From an uncultured bacterium (lineage in GTDB: Bacteria > Cyanobacteriota > Vampirovibrionia > Gastranaerophilales > Gastranaerophilaceae): DNA of 34,461 bases. The notes beneath the pieces were generated by a model. The model saw only the letters and a list, made by a program, of their open reading frames with translations. It ran no database searches and was not told the DNA's origin. Location: positions 1-34,461 of the forward strand of contig CASELF010000093.1 of assembly GCA_949288725.1 (NCBI GenBank), read 5' to 3'. Shown in pieces: positions 17,112 to 24,792 of this stretch. Position numbers and translations under genes: made by a program. Each line of letters starts with the position of its first letter. Within the stretch, counting starts at the first letter, position 1.

Positions 17112-17152
17112 AAAATCCCATACAGTTGCTTGTATGGGATTTTCCTTATTCT
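17112..17152. terminator. Bidirectional terminator between the SIMPL gene and the 82-aa gene
   Basis: AAATCCCATACA and TGTATGGGATTT form a 12-bp stem with a 6-nt loop. A T-rich tail follows on the plus strand (TTTTCCTTATTCTT) and on the minus strand (TTTTTCTTT), so it can end both converging transcripts. Confidence 0.9.
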
Positions 17153-17168
17153 TAAATTAAAATTTGAA

Positions 17169-17417
17169 TTACTTTTTATCGTTGTTATAAATTCTTTTAC
17201 CACCGTTTAACCAAGGCGCAGCCTCTAAATCATCTACATTATATTTAAGTAGAAAATCATCACCTGAAGTTGGATACGCTTTGTTGTTATTAGTTCTAAC
17301 AGCAGTAGAACTATTTGTGGTAGTTGTTTTTTTAGCAGGTTGTTTTGTAACGGCAGCAATAGTTTGAACTTGTGTCATAAGCATTGCTAATGTAATTAAT
17401 AATGCAAACTTTTTCAT
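17169..17417 (-). CDS. Small secreted protein, 82 aa
   Basis: The signal peptide MKKFALLITLAMLMTQVQTIAA is likely cut before VTKQP. A Thr/Ser/Lys/Asn-rich linker (KKTTTTNSSTAVRTNNNK) follows, then a short conserved-looking end (DFLLKYNVDDLEAAPWLNGGKRIY). No family is recognised. AGGAGATATAAA precedes the ATG. It lies 30 nt after apt on the same strand and ends at the shared bidirectional terminator, so it is probably the last gene of the glycosyltransferase-apt unit. Confidence 0.75.
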   Translation of the reverse strand: MKKFALLITLAMLMTQVQTIAAVTKQPAKKTTTTNSSTAVRTNNNKAYPTSGDDFLLKYNVDDLEAAPWLNGGKRIYNNDKK

Positions 17418-17447
17418 TTTATATCTCCTGATAGTTTAGTTCATATA

Positions 17448-17981
17448 TTAGTATTTTAACATAGAAACTACTTTTCCGCAATCATTCAATTTATCTATAC
17501 CTTTCAAATCTACAAGTTCGATTAGAAAAGCAACACCAGCCACATTACCACCTACACGCTTTACCAATTTACAAGCAGCTTCTGCAGTCCCACCTGTTGC
17601 CAATAAATCATCCACTACTAAAACATTTGCACCTTCAGGTATAGCATCTGCGTGAATTTCAATAGAATTTGAGCCATATTCCAAATCATAAGTTTCTTTG
17701 ATTGTTTTAGCCGGTAATTTATTTGGTTTTCTAACAGGGACAAAACCGCAATTCAATTTGTAAGCCATTGGCATTCCAAAAATAAACCCTCTACTTTCAA
17801 TGCCTGCAATATAATCTATTTTCAAATCTTTATACTGGTCGCACAAATAATCAACCATAAATTTTAAAGTTTGAGCATCTTTTAATGCGGTAGTAATATC
17901 TCTAAAAATAATACCTTCTTTTGGAAAATCCTTTACTGCTCTTATTTTATTTCTAACATCTTCTACTGTAATTACGCTCAT
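17448..17981 (-). CDS. apt: Adenine phosphoribosyltransferase
   Basis: A 177-aa purine salvage enzyme converting adenine and PRPP to AMP and pyrophosphate. It shows FPKEGIIFRDITTALKD at the N-terminus, IAGIESRGFIFGMPMA for the base-binding region and the PRPP motif VLVVDDLLATGGTAEAA. The length and motif order are standard. GGAG lies 8 nt before the ATG. It is 16 nt downstream of a membrane glycosyltransferase gene, an arrangement that looks transcriptional rather than functional. prs, which makes its PRPP substrate, is elsewhere in the window. Confidence 0.97.
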   Translation of the reverse strand: MSVITVEDVRNKIRAVKDFPKEGIIFRDITTALKDAQTLKFMVDYLCDQYKDLKIDYIAGIESRGFIFGMPMAYKLNCGFVPVRKPNKLPAKTIKETYDLEYGSNSIEIHADAIPEGANVLVVDDLLATGGTAEAACKLVKRVGGNVAGVAFLIELVDLKGIDKLNDCGKVVSMLKY

Positions 17982-17997
17982 TTATATTTCTCCTATT

Positions 17998-19368
17998 CTA
18001 TCTTGTTATTAATAACTTTTTCAATTCTTCTTTTGCTTGTTTTAATTTTGCTTTTGCTTTTTGAATTGCGTGCTCATGTAAAATTAATCCGTGAGTAGTT
18101 TTACCCCAATTCATATCCTTTTTCATAAACAATATTTTAGTTCCTATAAATAGCACCAATGGAAACCATATTATTAAAAGATAAACTGAAGTATATATGG
18201 ATTGAATTAATGCATCCATTCTTGGGGTATTGTCATACATTCTCAAACTGTACCTGCAAGCCATAACAAAGCCAAGCCCAATTATGCAGCCCATTATTAT
18301 AGATGACATAAGTATATGTGGCTGAGCACCTTTCAATATAATTTTAGACAATAAAATTCCAATTTCTATAATAAACCAAGCAGGCATTATAAATTCTGAA
18401 ATATAAGCAATCATATCAACACGTACACGCATTGACATTTTTTTTGACGTTAAAATATCCCAAAAATATTCCAAATACCTACGTATTGAACCCTCTAACC
18501 AACGTCTTCTTTGCTTATACAGCGGGAACAAATACATAATACCTTCTTCATAAACAGCAGTATCAGAACAAAATCTTATATCCCAACCTTTAATATGCAA
18601 TCTTGTTGACATGTCAAGGTCATCAGTGATTGTATAATTATTCCAACCTCCAATATCTTCAAGAGCAACTCTTTTAATAAGTTCACCATTACCTCTTAAT
18701 TCAACAGCACCCTTAACAGAGTCTCTACCTACCTGAAAATGAGTGTCCATTGTCATCTCATTATTTTGACATTGGGTTAGCAAATTTATATCTTTATTTC
18801 TTATAATTTTTCTTGCCTGAACCGCACCAACATCTTTTGGCTCTAATTCATAAACTAAATTTGTTAAAAAATCAGGCTCCATAGTAGCATCCGCATCAAA
18901 AACAAGAATTGCTTCACCTTTAGCAAATTTTAGAGCATCATTTAGAACTGCAGATTTGCCAGGAAAAGCATCTTTGGGGCGAATAAATGCTTTAATTTTG
19001 CCGGGATTTTGTTCTTCTAAGCGTTTTAACACAAGCGCGGTATTATCTGTGCTTCTATCATCTATTGCTATTATCTCAAAATTTGGATAATCCAATTTTA
19101 ACACTGTATTAACAGTATTCTCAATAACAGATTCCTCATTATGTGAAGGTATCATAATACTTACAAAGGGTTTATAATTTTCATTTTTAACATGAGGTTG
19201 CTTCAACTCATTTCTCTGCTTGATTTTATATGCAATATTTGTTGCCAGAGCATACGCAGCCATCAAACATACAAGTATTGCCAAGCCCCATTCTGTATAA
19301 TTTTGGAATATGTAAATAAAAAGTGTTAAACCAGTAACAATTAAGAATAATAATATACGCTCTTTCAT
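17998..19368 (-). CDS. Membrane glycosyltransferase, family 2 (PgaC/cellulose-synthase-like)
   Basis: A 456-aa processive-type GT2 enzyme. Two N-terminal membrane spans (residues about 5-22 and 27-47) precede the catalytic domain with DDRSTD (Asp103/104), FDADAT (Asp158/160), TDD (248-250) and QRRRW (286-290), the D,D,D,QxxRW set of synthases such as PgaC and hyaluronan synthase. Three or four C-terminal spans follow (about 315-420), then a Lys-rich cytoplasmic tail. It should polymerise or transfer a sugar from a nucleotide-sugar at the inner membrane; the sugar is not evident, and no PgaABD or Bcs partners lie nearby. The ATG has AAAAGGG very close upstream. It begins the GT2-apt-small secreted gene run. 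Confidence 0.88.
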   Translation of the reverse strand: MKERILLFLIVTGLTLFIYIFQNYTEWGLAILVCLMAAYALATNIAYKIKQRNELKQPHVKNENYKPFVSIMIPSHNEESVIENTVNTVLKLDYPNFEIIAIDDRSTDNTALVLKRLEEQNPGKIKAFIRPKDAFPGKSAVLNDALKFAKGEAILVFDADATMEPDFLTNLVYELEPKDVGAVQARKIIRNKDINLLTQCQNNEMTMDTHFQVGRDSVKGAVELRGNGELIKRVALEDIGGWNNYTITDDLDMSTRLHIKGWDIRFCSDTAVYEEGIMYLFPLYKQRRRWLEGSIRRYLEYFWDILTSKKMSMRVRVDMIAYISEFIMPAWFIIEIGILLSKIILKGAQPHILMSSIIMGCIIGLGFVMACRYSLRMYDNTPRMDALIQSIYTSVYLLIIWFPLVLFIGTKILFMKKDMNWGKTTHGLILHEHAIQKAKAKLKQAKEELKKLLITR

Positions 19369-19476
19369 ACCCTTTTAAATCCCAATATAAAAACTATAAA
19401 TATATTTTAGCAAAAAAGTATTAAATAACGCATATTTTTAAACATATTGATACAATAATTCATTTTTTTGAGTAAA

Positions 19477-19512
19477 CACAAAAAAGGTATAACTTGTACA
19501 AGTTATACCTTT
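19477..19512 (-). terminator. Terminator formed by a 30-bp perfect palindrome
   Basis: Positions 19483-19512 are perfectly self-complementary, with 15-bp arms meeting at TTGTACAA. On the minus strand the palindrome is followed by TTTTTTGTGTTT, so it ends the transcript of the 116-aa gene. Confidence 0.8.
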
Positions 19513-19522
19513 AATAAATTAT

Positions 19523-19873
19523 TTATTTTTTTAATTCCGGTTTTTGAGGAGGTATCGGCGCTCTATCAGCATTAACCTCATGTCTTACCTCCGGCCGAAC
19601 ATCAAAATCTCTGTGTGCTCTTGGATGGTGTCCTCTTCTGTCTAATTGCTCATGGTGCCTCTGAACATCAAAATGATGTGGTGGCATTGGCGGCGGTGGT
19701 AAACGTCTTTCTATCCCCATAGGAACAGGTCCATACATTGGTTGATGTTTTGGTCTTAATATTGATGCACTAAGTAATATTGCAAGAGTAACTCCAACAA
19801 ATATTGCACCTGTAAAGAATACAAATTTGCCTGCCAATTTAACTAATTTTTTTTGCTTAAATTCATCACTCAT
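19523..19873 (-). CDS. Single-span membrane protein with His/Arg/Pro-rich tail, 116 aa
   Basis: A short basic N-terminus (KQKKLVKLAGK) precedes one transmembrane helix (about residues 17-39). An extended region follows, very rich in Pro, His, Arg and Asp (RLPPPPMPPHHFD, QRHHEQLDRRGHHPRAHRDFDV). Positive-inside logic puts the N-terminus in the cytoplasm and the tail outside. The histidines could bind metal, or the tail could be a charged envelope spacer; both are inference. AGGAGGCATAA is a strong ribosome site. Its terminator is a perfect palindrome, and it sits 61 nt downstream of the PfkB gene. Confidence 0.8.
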   Translation of the reverse strand: MSDEFKQKKLVKLAGKFVFFTGAIFVGVTLAILLSASILRPKHQPMYGPVPMGIERRLPPPPMPPHHFDVQRHHEQLDRRGHHPRAHRDFDVRPEVRHEVNADRAPIPPQKPELKK

Positions 19874-19934
19874 TTATGCCTCCTATATATCACATCATCA
19901 TAACGAATCAACATTGCATAAAGTTCATTTTATA

Positions 19935-20984
19935 CTATGCGTTTTCGATTTTACAAACATAATCAGGGTTTTTCTTCATTGCATCTAGTATTTGATCAAA
20001 GGTCAACAAACCATCTGTTGCACTAAATTCAGAAACAACACCTGTTGCATTTATAGATGCTGCAATTAGCGATTTTTCAATATTTCTGTCAAAACGGCTT
20101 AATGCGGCACAAAAAGTCGAAGCAAAAGCATCTCCTGCACCTAATGTTGAGCGAACAGGGCCATCAAATGACGGACAAAAATAATATTTTTTACCATCAA
20201 AAGCATATGCTCCTGCACCACCATCTGTGATAACTATTAATTGATAATCATTATATCTTAATGACTTAAACATTGATTTTAAGTCTGGATGAATAAGCAT
20301 GTGTGAGAATTTTTCATCTTTTGTATCAGATCTTAAAAGAATACCTGTTGCCATCGAAGCTTCTTCCTTATTCATCACGACAATATGTGCATATTTAAGA
20401 ATTTTTTTCAAATAATTCAGTCCTTTTTTAATTCCAGTAGAACCTGCATTAAAACATACATCTACACCGTTATCCTCTGCAAATTTAACAATATCATCCA
20501 AAACTTTGTTACTATCGCCGTTTAAGGGAGCAATATAAAGTAATTTTGCATTCCTTATTGCATCATAATTTATTTCACTTTCTTTAATATGTCCATTAGC
20601 ACCTCTATGTGCAAGAACAGTTCTATCGCCTTCAAAACTTGTAAGTATTATTGAAAAACCAGTAGATTCACTTGGGTCTTGAATTACTGATGTTAAATCA
20701 ACATTTCTTGTCTTGAAAAAATTAAATATACCCTGGGAATAAATATCATCTCCAACTTTGAATATAGCACTTGTTGAAAGCCCTAAATTAGCGAAATTAG
20801 TAGCAGTATTAACTCCGCCTCCGCCTACGTTTGAAGAAAATTCATTTATTTCTATTTTTGCACCATATTCATAACTCATAAATTCTCTTTTTTTAGATTT
20901 CTGTCTGACTGAAACAATACTGGCATCATCACACTCGACAAAAACATCCATTGTGGCACTTCCAATTGTTATTACGTCACTCAT
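19935..20984 (-). CDS. PfkB-family carbohydrate/nucleoside kinase
   Basis: A 349-aa ribokinase-like kinase: substrate-side motif SSNVGGGGVNTATNFANLGL, lid segment, RGANGHIK, VVMNKEEASMATGI and the ATP/anion-hole motif STLGAGDAFASTFCAAL with the catalytic Asp. It phosphorylates a small sugar, nucleoside or related alcohol in the cytosol; PfkB members cannot be assigned a substrate from sequence alone. The start is ATG 20984 (MSDVITIGSATMDVFVE), because AGGAGG lies 8 nt before it; an in-frame start 30 nt upstream lacks a site. It is probably in its own unit, with the 116-aa membrane gene downstream. Confidence 0.9.
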   Translation of the reverse strand: MSDVITIGSATMDVFVECDDASIVSVRQKSKKREFMSYEYGAKIEINEFSSNVGGGGVNTATNFANLGLSTSAIFKVGDDIYSQGIFNFFKTRNVDLTSVIQDPSESTGFSIILTSFEGDRTVLAHRGANGHIKESEINYDAIRNAKLLYIAPLNGDSNKVLDDIVKFAEDNGVDVCFNAGSTGIKKGLNYLKKILKYAHIVVMNKEEASMATGILLRSDTKDEKFSHMLIHPDLKSMFKSLRYNDYQLIVITDGGAGAYAFDGKKYYFCPSFDGPVRSTLGAGDAFASTFCAALSRFDRNIEKSLIAASINATGVVSEFSATDGLLTFDQILDAMKKNPDYVCKIENA

Positions 20985-21095
20985 TCTTATATCCTCCTGT
21001 CTTGATTTTACCATAAATGTAAATTTATGTTAATCTCTAGCAAAATTTAATATTTACAAATTATTATACATTATAATTAATCGAAGGTATTAGAT

Positions 21096-23519
21096 ATGAA
21101 AGTTCAAAAAATTCAATTTTACACTAGAAACACAGGTAATTCCGGGCAAAAGGCCACCGCTTGGATTAACAGTTATATAAACACCCCTATCCCAACAACT
21201 CAAAACCTAAAAAGTTTTGCTTATCTAGATTTTAATATAAATTTTACGGGAAGAACTCCTGAGAATTTCTACCAACAAGAATTTAACAAAAAAAACATGC
21301 CGGATTCAATGAAAGAATACCTTAATGTTGATTACAATACCAGAAAACACATTCCGCCAGAACAAATGATGAATGAGGTTTTCAAATACATAGAACTTGC
21401 TGATAAATTAGAAGATGTTAAAGAAATTTACCCAAATGAAAAACTTTTTAAATCACTACATGAAAATCATCAACAAAACAGAACCTCAATACTTGGAGAA
21501 ATTAAACTTGCAAAAGAAATGTCAGATGAACCCCTTTTAAAAGATGGGAGTGACGATTTGGGATTGTATATTCTTAAAAAAATATACCTCAATGGGAAAA
21601 CAATAAAAGAAATCAACAAAGATTTTTACGAAAAAGACCTAAATGAAGCATACAAAGGGATTCTCACACAACCCATAGACACTCATACAACAGCAGCCTA
21701 CGGAATTCAATTTCCTAAAACACCTTTTTGGAATTCATTTATTGCAACAAGAGAAGAATACAAAAAGTTCTTTGTAACACTTCCAAAAAATTCTATAAAC
21801 CCTGCCACAAGAATAAAACATGAAGAAAATAAAACTCAATCAACTATTTCTAAAAAACCAAACGAAAAAAACATTCAAAATACAAAACCAAGACAAAGAA
21901 AATACCAAATTAAAGATTATCAGAAAAGGCAAATAACCAACGATATAAAAGATGCAAAAGGTGATATTCAAGAAGTTGAGAAGAAAATTCGCAAAAGGTT
22001 TGCAAAAGATGATCCGGAAGCCTCCTTCATTGTTAAATATTTAAGTCCGATTATGGCTATAGCAGCCGATAGAGTTCATCTGTCAGAAGAAATGAAAGCC
22101 TTCTGTGAAAATGAAAAAATTAATGGTCAAAATAATGATGATCCATATATGTTCTCACGTTTTTGGAAGAAAAACCCACACCTTTTAAACTACTACGCAC
22201 AAAGTATAACTGACACTATTGATATGTTTGAAGATATTTATGGTGAAGGCGGGCTTATCCCAATTAACAAAGATTTAGAAGTTGTAAACAGTGATTCTGA
22301 AAATCAAAAAGTTATAGATAACGTATCAACTGAATTTCTTGATTTGCTTAATTACACTCAAAAAATATCCGCAGAACGTGAAAGAAAATATCAGGAGCAC
22401 AATGAACAACAAAAACTTTGGGACGAATACTTTATAAATAAATATGGAACTCCAACAGAAGAAAAAGAAATTACTAATGAACCAACAACAAATAAAACTG
22501 AAACTATCAATACTACAGAAAAAGAACTAACTCCAAGTGTTGAAGAAACTAAACAAGTCGAAAATAAACCACTTAAACCTGCAGAAATTCAAAAACAATT
22601 TTTTAATACAGTTCGAAAAAAAGCAGAAATTTACCCCGACATATATGCAGAAAAATATCTAACCTATATTCAAACAAATAAAGAAATCGACAATGAATAC
22701 AAACTTGCATACTTATATTATATTGGTAATAGAAAAACTAATGACTCACTTCTTACAGAAAAAGAATTCTATGACAAATTTTATAATATAGAAGAAAAAT
22801 TCATTGGAGAAAATGAAATAGATAGTATAATCGCAAAATGTGCAATTGTTGATATGCTTTCTAAACTAAATTATAAAGATGCTCGATTATACAGTCTAAA
22901 CACCTATGATTTACCAAACATAGACAAAGGTGACAAAGTCTTTTTGCCTGTAATAAAACAGCACAAAAACGAACTCAACCGCCTATATAGATCTTACCAA
23001 AAGCCTATAAAACCTACAGACATTGCTCAGGGAATTGATGAGATGATGCACCAAATCGAAATATACAAAAAACCTCAAGAAACTGTTGAAGATAACAGTT
23101 CTACAGTTTTGCAAATGATGCATGATGCTTATAAAAATCCTCTTAGACAAAGATATATTAAAGAATTTCTAAAAACTGCAACCCAAAACAATATTCCTCA
23201 ACTAAGACTTCTGCTAAAAAAAGATAATTTCACAGAAGAAGAACAAAGAGGAAGATTTGAAAATGTAATTTTGCCTATCAATGCTGATTTGATAATCAAT
23301 TCAGGTCTTCTTTTACTAATTATGGTAGGTAAAGAGAATTTCCAAAATTACGTTAATGCTCTAAGTGATGATATTAAAATGCACCTTATTAAACAAGAAC
23401 TAAGAATGACATCACAACAAAAAGAATTTTATGAAATAACTCTAAATGATGTAAAAAATAACCCTAAATTAATAGACAAGTTTTCTTTTATAGATATTGA
23501 TAAAAAGACAAAACACTAA
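21096..23519 (+). CDS. Large hypothetical protein with N-terminal FxG motif, 807 aa
   Basis: No family is recognised. It is hydrophilic with no signal peptide or membrane span, although the first 60 residues are less charged and contain NINFTGRTPEN around residues 48-58. Three helical blocks can be seen: about 60-240, 265-450 and 500-807. They are joined by low-complexity linkers, a Lys/Arg/Asn-rich one near 235-275 and a Thr/Glu/Lys-rich one near 445-495. Lysine, Glu, Asn and Gln dominate. A structural or host-interaction scaffold is possible but unproven. GAAGGTATTAGAT precedes the ATG. It has a strong terminator and stands between the divergently oriented pfkB-like gene and the convergent prs. 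Confidence 0.85.
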   Translation: MKVQKIQFYTRNTGNSGQKATAWINSYINTPIPTTQNLKSFAYLDFNINFTGRTPENFYQQEFNKKNMPDSMKEYLNVDYNTRKHIPPEQMMNEVFKYIELADKLEDVKEIYPNEKLFKSLHENHQQNRTSILGEIKLAKEMSDEPLLKDGSDDLGLYILKKIYLNGKTIKEINKDFYEKDLNEAYKGILTQPIDTHTTAAYGIQFPKTPFWNSFIATREEYKKFFVTLPKNSINPATRIKHEENKTQSTISKKPNEKNIQNTKPRQRKYQIKDYQKRQITNDIKDAKGDIQEVEKKIRKRFAKDDPEASFIVKYLSPIMAIAADRVHLSEEMKAFCENEKINGQNNDDPYMFSRFWKKNPHLLNYYAQSITDTIDMFEDIYGEGGLIPINKDLEVVNSDSENQKVIDNVSTEFLDLLNYTQKISAERERKYQEHNEQQKLWDEYFINKYGTPTEEKEITNEPTTNKTETINTTEKELTPSVEETKQVENKPLKPAEIQKQFFNTVRKKAEIYPDIYAEKYLTYIQTNKEIDNEYKLAYLYYIGNRKTNDSLLTEKEFYDKFYNIEEKFIGENEIDSIIAKCAIVDMLSKLNYKDARLYSLNTYDLPNIDKGDKVFLPVIKQHKNELNRLYRSYQKPIKPTDIAQGIDEMMHQIEIYKKPQETVEDNSSTVLQMMHDAYKNPLRQRYIKEFLKTATQNNIPQLRLLLKKDNFTEEEQRGRFENVILPINADLIINSGLLLLIMVGKENFQNYVNALSDDIKMHLIKQELRMTSQQKEFYEITLNDVKNNPKLIDKFSFIDIDKKTKH

Positions 23520-23521
23520 TA

Positions 23522-23556
23522 AAAATGCTTCTCTAATAAAGAGAAGCATTTTTTAT
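23522..23556. terminator. Bidirectional terminator between the 807-aa gene and prs
   Basis: AAAATGCTTCTC and GAGAAGCATTTT pair as a 12-bp stem with a 7-nt loop. T runs follow on both strands, so the converging transcripts share it. Confidence 0.9.
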
Positions 23557-23575
23557 ATCAATTATTATTAACAAA

Positions 23576-24595
23576 TTAACTTACTTGCATTTCTTTTTCA
23601 AAACCGAACAATGAACTTACTGATTCATCATCATGTATTCTTGAAATTGCCTGAGCCAACAATGGAGCTACAGATATTTGTTTGATATTAGAAGGCATTT
23701 TACTCATATCAAGCGGAATAGTATTTGTAACAATACATTCTGTTATTGGAGCAGAACCTAATCTTTCAACTGCAGGACCTGAAAATACAGGGTGAGTTGC
23801 ACATACATAAATTTCTTTTGCACCTTTAGATTTCAAAAGTTTTGATGCTTCACAAATTGTGCCCGCAGTATCAATAATATCATCAAACATCAAGCAAACT
23901 TTGCCTTCAACATCTCCAATAACATTTGTTGCAATTGCTTCATTGTGTTTATCACGTCTTTTATCAATAATTGCAATAGGGCAATCCAGTCTTTTAGCAA
24001 AATATCTTGTTCTGTTTGCACCACCCATATCAGGAGATACAGCAACCATATTGTCTGGATCGATACCTAAATCTTTAATATAATTTACTAAGATTGGAGT
24101 TGCAAAAATATGGTCAACTAAGATATTGAAAAATCCTTGAATTTGACCGGTATGCAAATCCATCGCAAGAACTCTGTCTGCACCTGCTGTTGTAAGCAAA
24201 TCTGCAACAAGTTTTGCCGTAATAGCCTCACGACCGGAAGTTTTTCTATCCTGTCTTGCATATCCGTAATAAGGAATAACTGCGGTAATAGTTTTTGCAC
24301 TCGCACGCTTAAATGCGTCAATTATAATAAGCAATTCCATAAGATTTTCGTTTACAGGGTTGCAAACCGGTTGAATGATAAATACATCATCACCTCTGAC
24401 ACTTTCTTTTACCTGAACATAAATCTCGCCATCTGCAAAATTCTTAACAACCATAGGACCAACCGTTGTGCCTAAGTAATCAGCAATTTCTTGTGCCAAT
24501 TTTGGGTTTGAGCGTCCGGCAAATAATTTAATGTCATGTGTTGGATTTATTGCTCTTTCTAACTGGGGGTACACCATTTCTTCTACTGCAGTCAT
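23576..24595 (-). CDS. prs: Ribose-phosphate pyrophosphokinase
   Basis: A 339-aa PRPP synthase, making PRPP from ribose-5-phosphate and ATP for nucleotide, His, Trp and NAD synthesis. Motifs are IKLFAGRSNPKLAQEIA, FADGEIYVQ, IPYYGYARQDRK, AMDLHTGQIQGFF, SPDMGGANRTR, the catalytic loop region DKRRDKHNEA and the PRPP-binding VCLMFDDIIDTAGTI. It is about 20 residues longer than the usual 315 at the N-terminus (MTAVEEMVYPQLERAINPTHD); no better internal ATG is visible, and AAAGGA lies about 10 nt upstream, so the extension is probably real. A TTGTAG-17-TATAAT promoter precedes it. It is transcribed alone. Confidence 0.97.
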   Translation of the reverse strand: MTAVEEMVYPQLERAINPTHDIKLFAGRSNPKLAQEIADYLGTTVGPMVVKNFADGEIYVQVKESVRGDDVFIIQPVCNPVNENLMELLIIIDAFKRASAKTITAVIPYYGYARQDRKTSGREAITAKLVADLLTTAGADRVLAMDLHTGQIQGFFNILVDHIFATPILVNYIKDLGIDPDNMVAVSPDMGGANRTRYFAKRLDCPIAIIDKRRDKHNEAIATNVIGDVEGKVCLMFDDIIDTAGTICEASKLLKSKGAKEIYVCATHPVFSGPAVERLGSAPITECIVTNTIPLDMSKMPSNIKQISVAPLLAQAISRIHDDESVSSLFGFEKEMQVS

Positions 24596-24635
24596 AATTA
24601 CATAATCCTTTCTTTATACATTGACCTGTCATATC

Positions 24636-24664
24636 ATTATAAAACCGTTGTTAAATATCTACAA
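24636..24664 (-). promoter_or_regulatory. Promoter of prs
   Basis: On the minus strand, TTGTAG (24659-24664), a 17-nt spacer and TATAAT (24636-24641). The predicted start is near 24629, giving a leader of about 34 nt. Confidence 0.65.
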
Positions 24665-24729
24665 GATTTTTTTAAGTTTTGTAATACTAAAAACGCCTGA
24701 ATTTTTAATTTTGCTACCATATTAGCCTC

Positions 24730-24773
24730 AAAAAAAAAAGAAGTACCGAAAATTTTCATTCCGATACTTCTTT
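24730..24773 (-). terminator. Rho-independent terminator after hppA
   Basis: On the minus strand, AAAGAAGTATCG pairs with CGGTACTTCTTT (one wobble) around an AT-rich loop. A run of ten T follows. Confidence 0.85.
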
Positions 24774-24792
24774 ACTATATATTTTAAATAAA

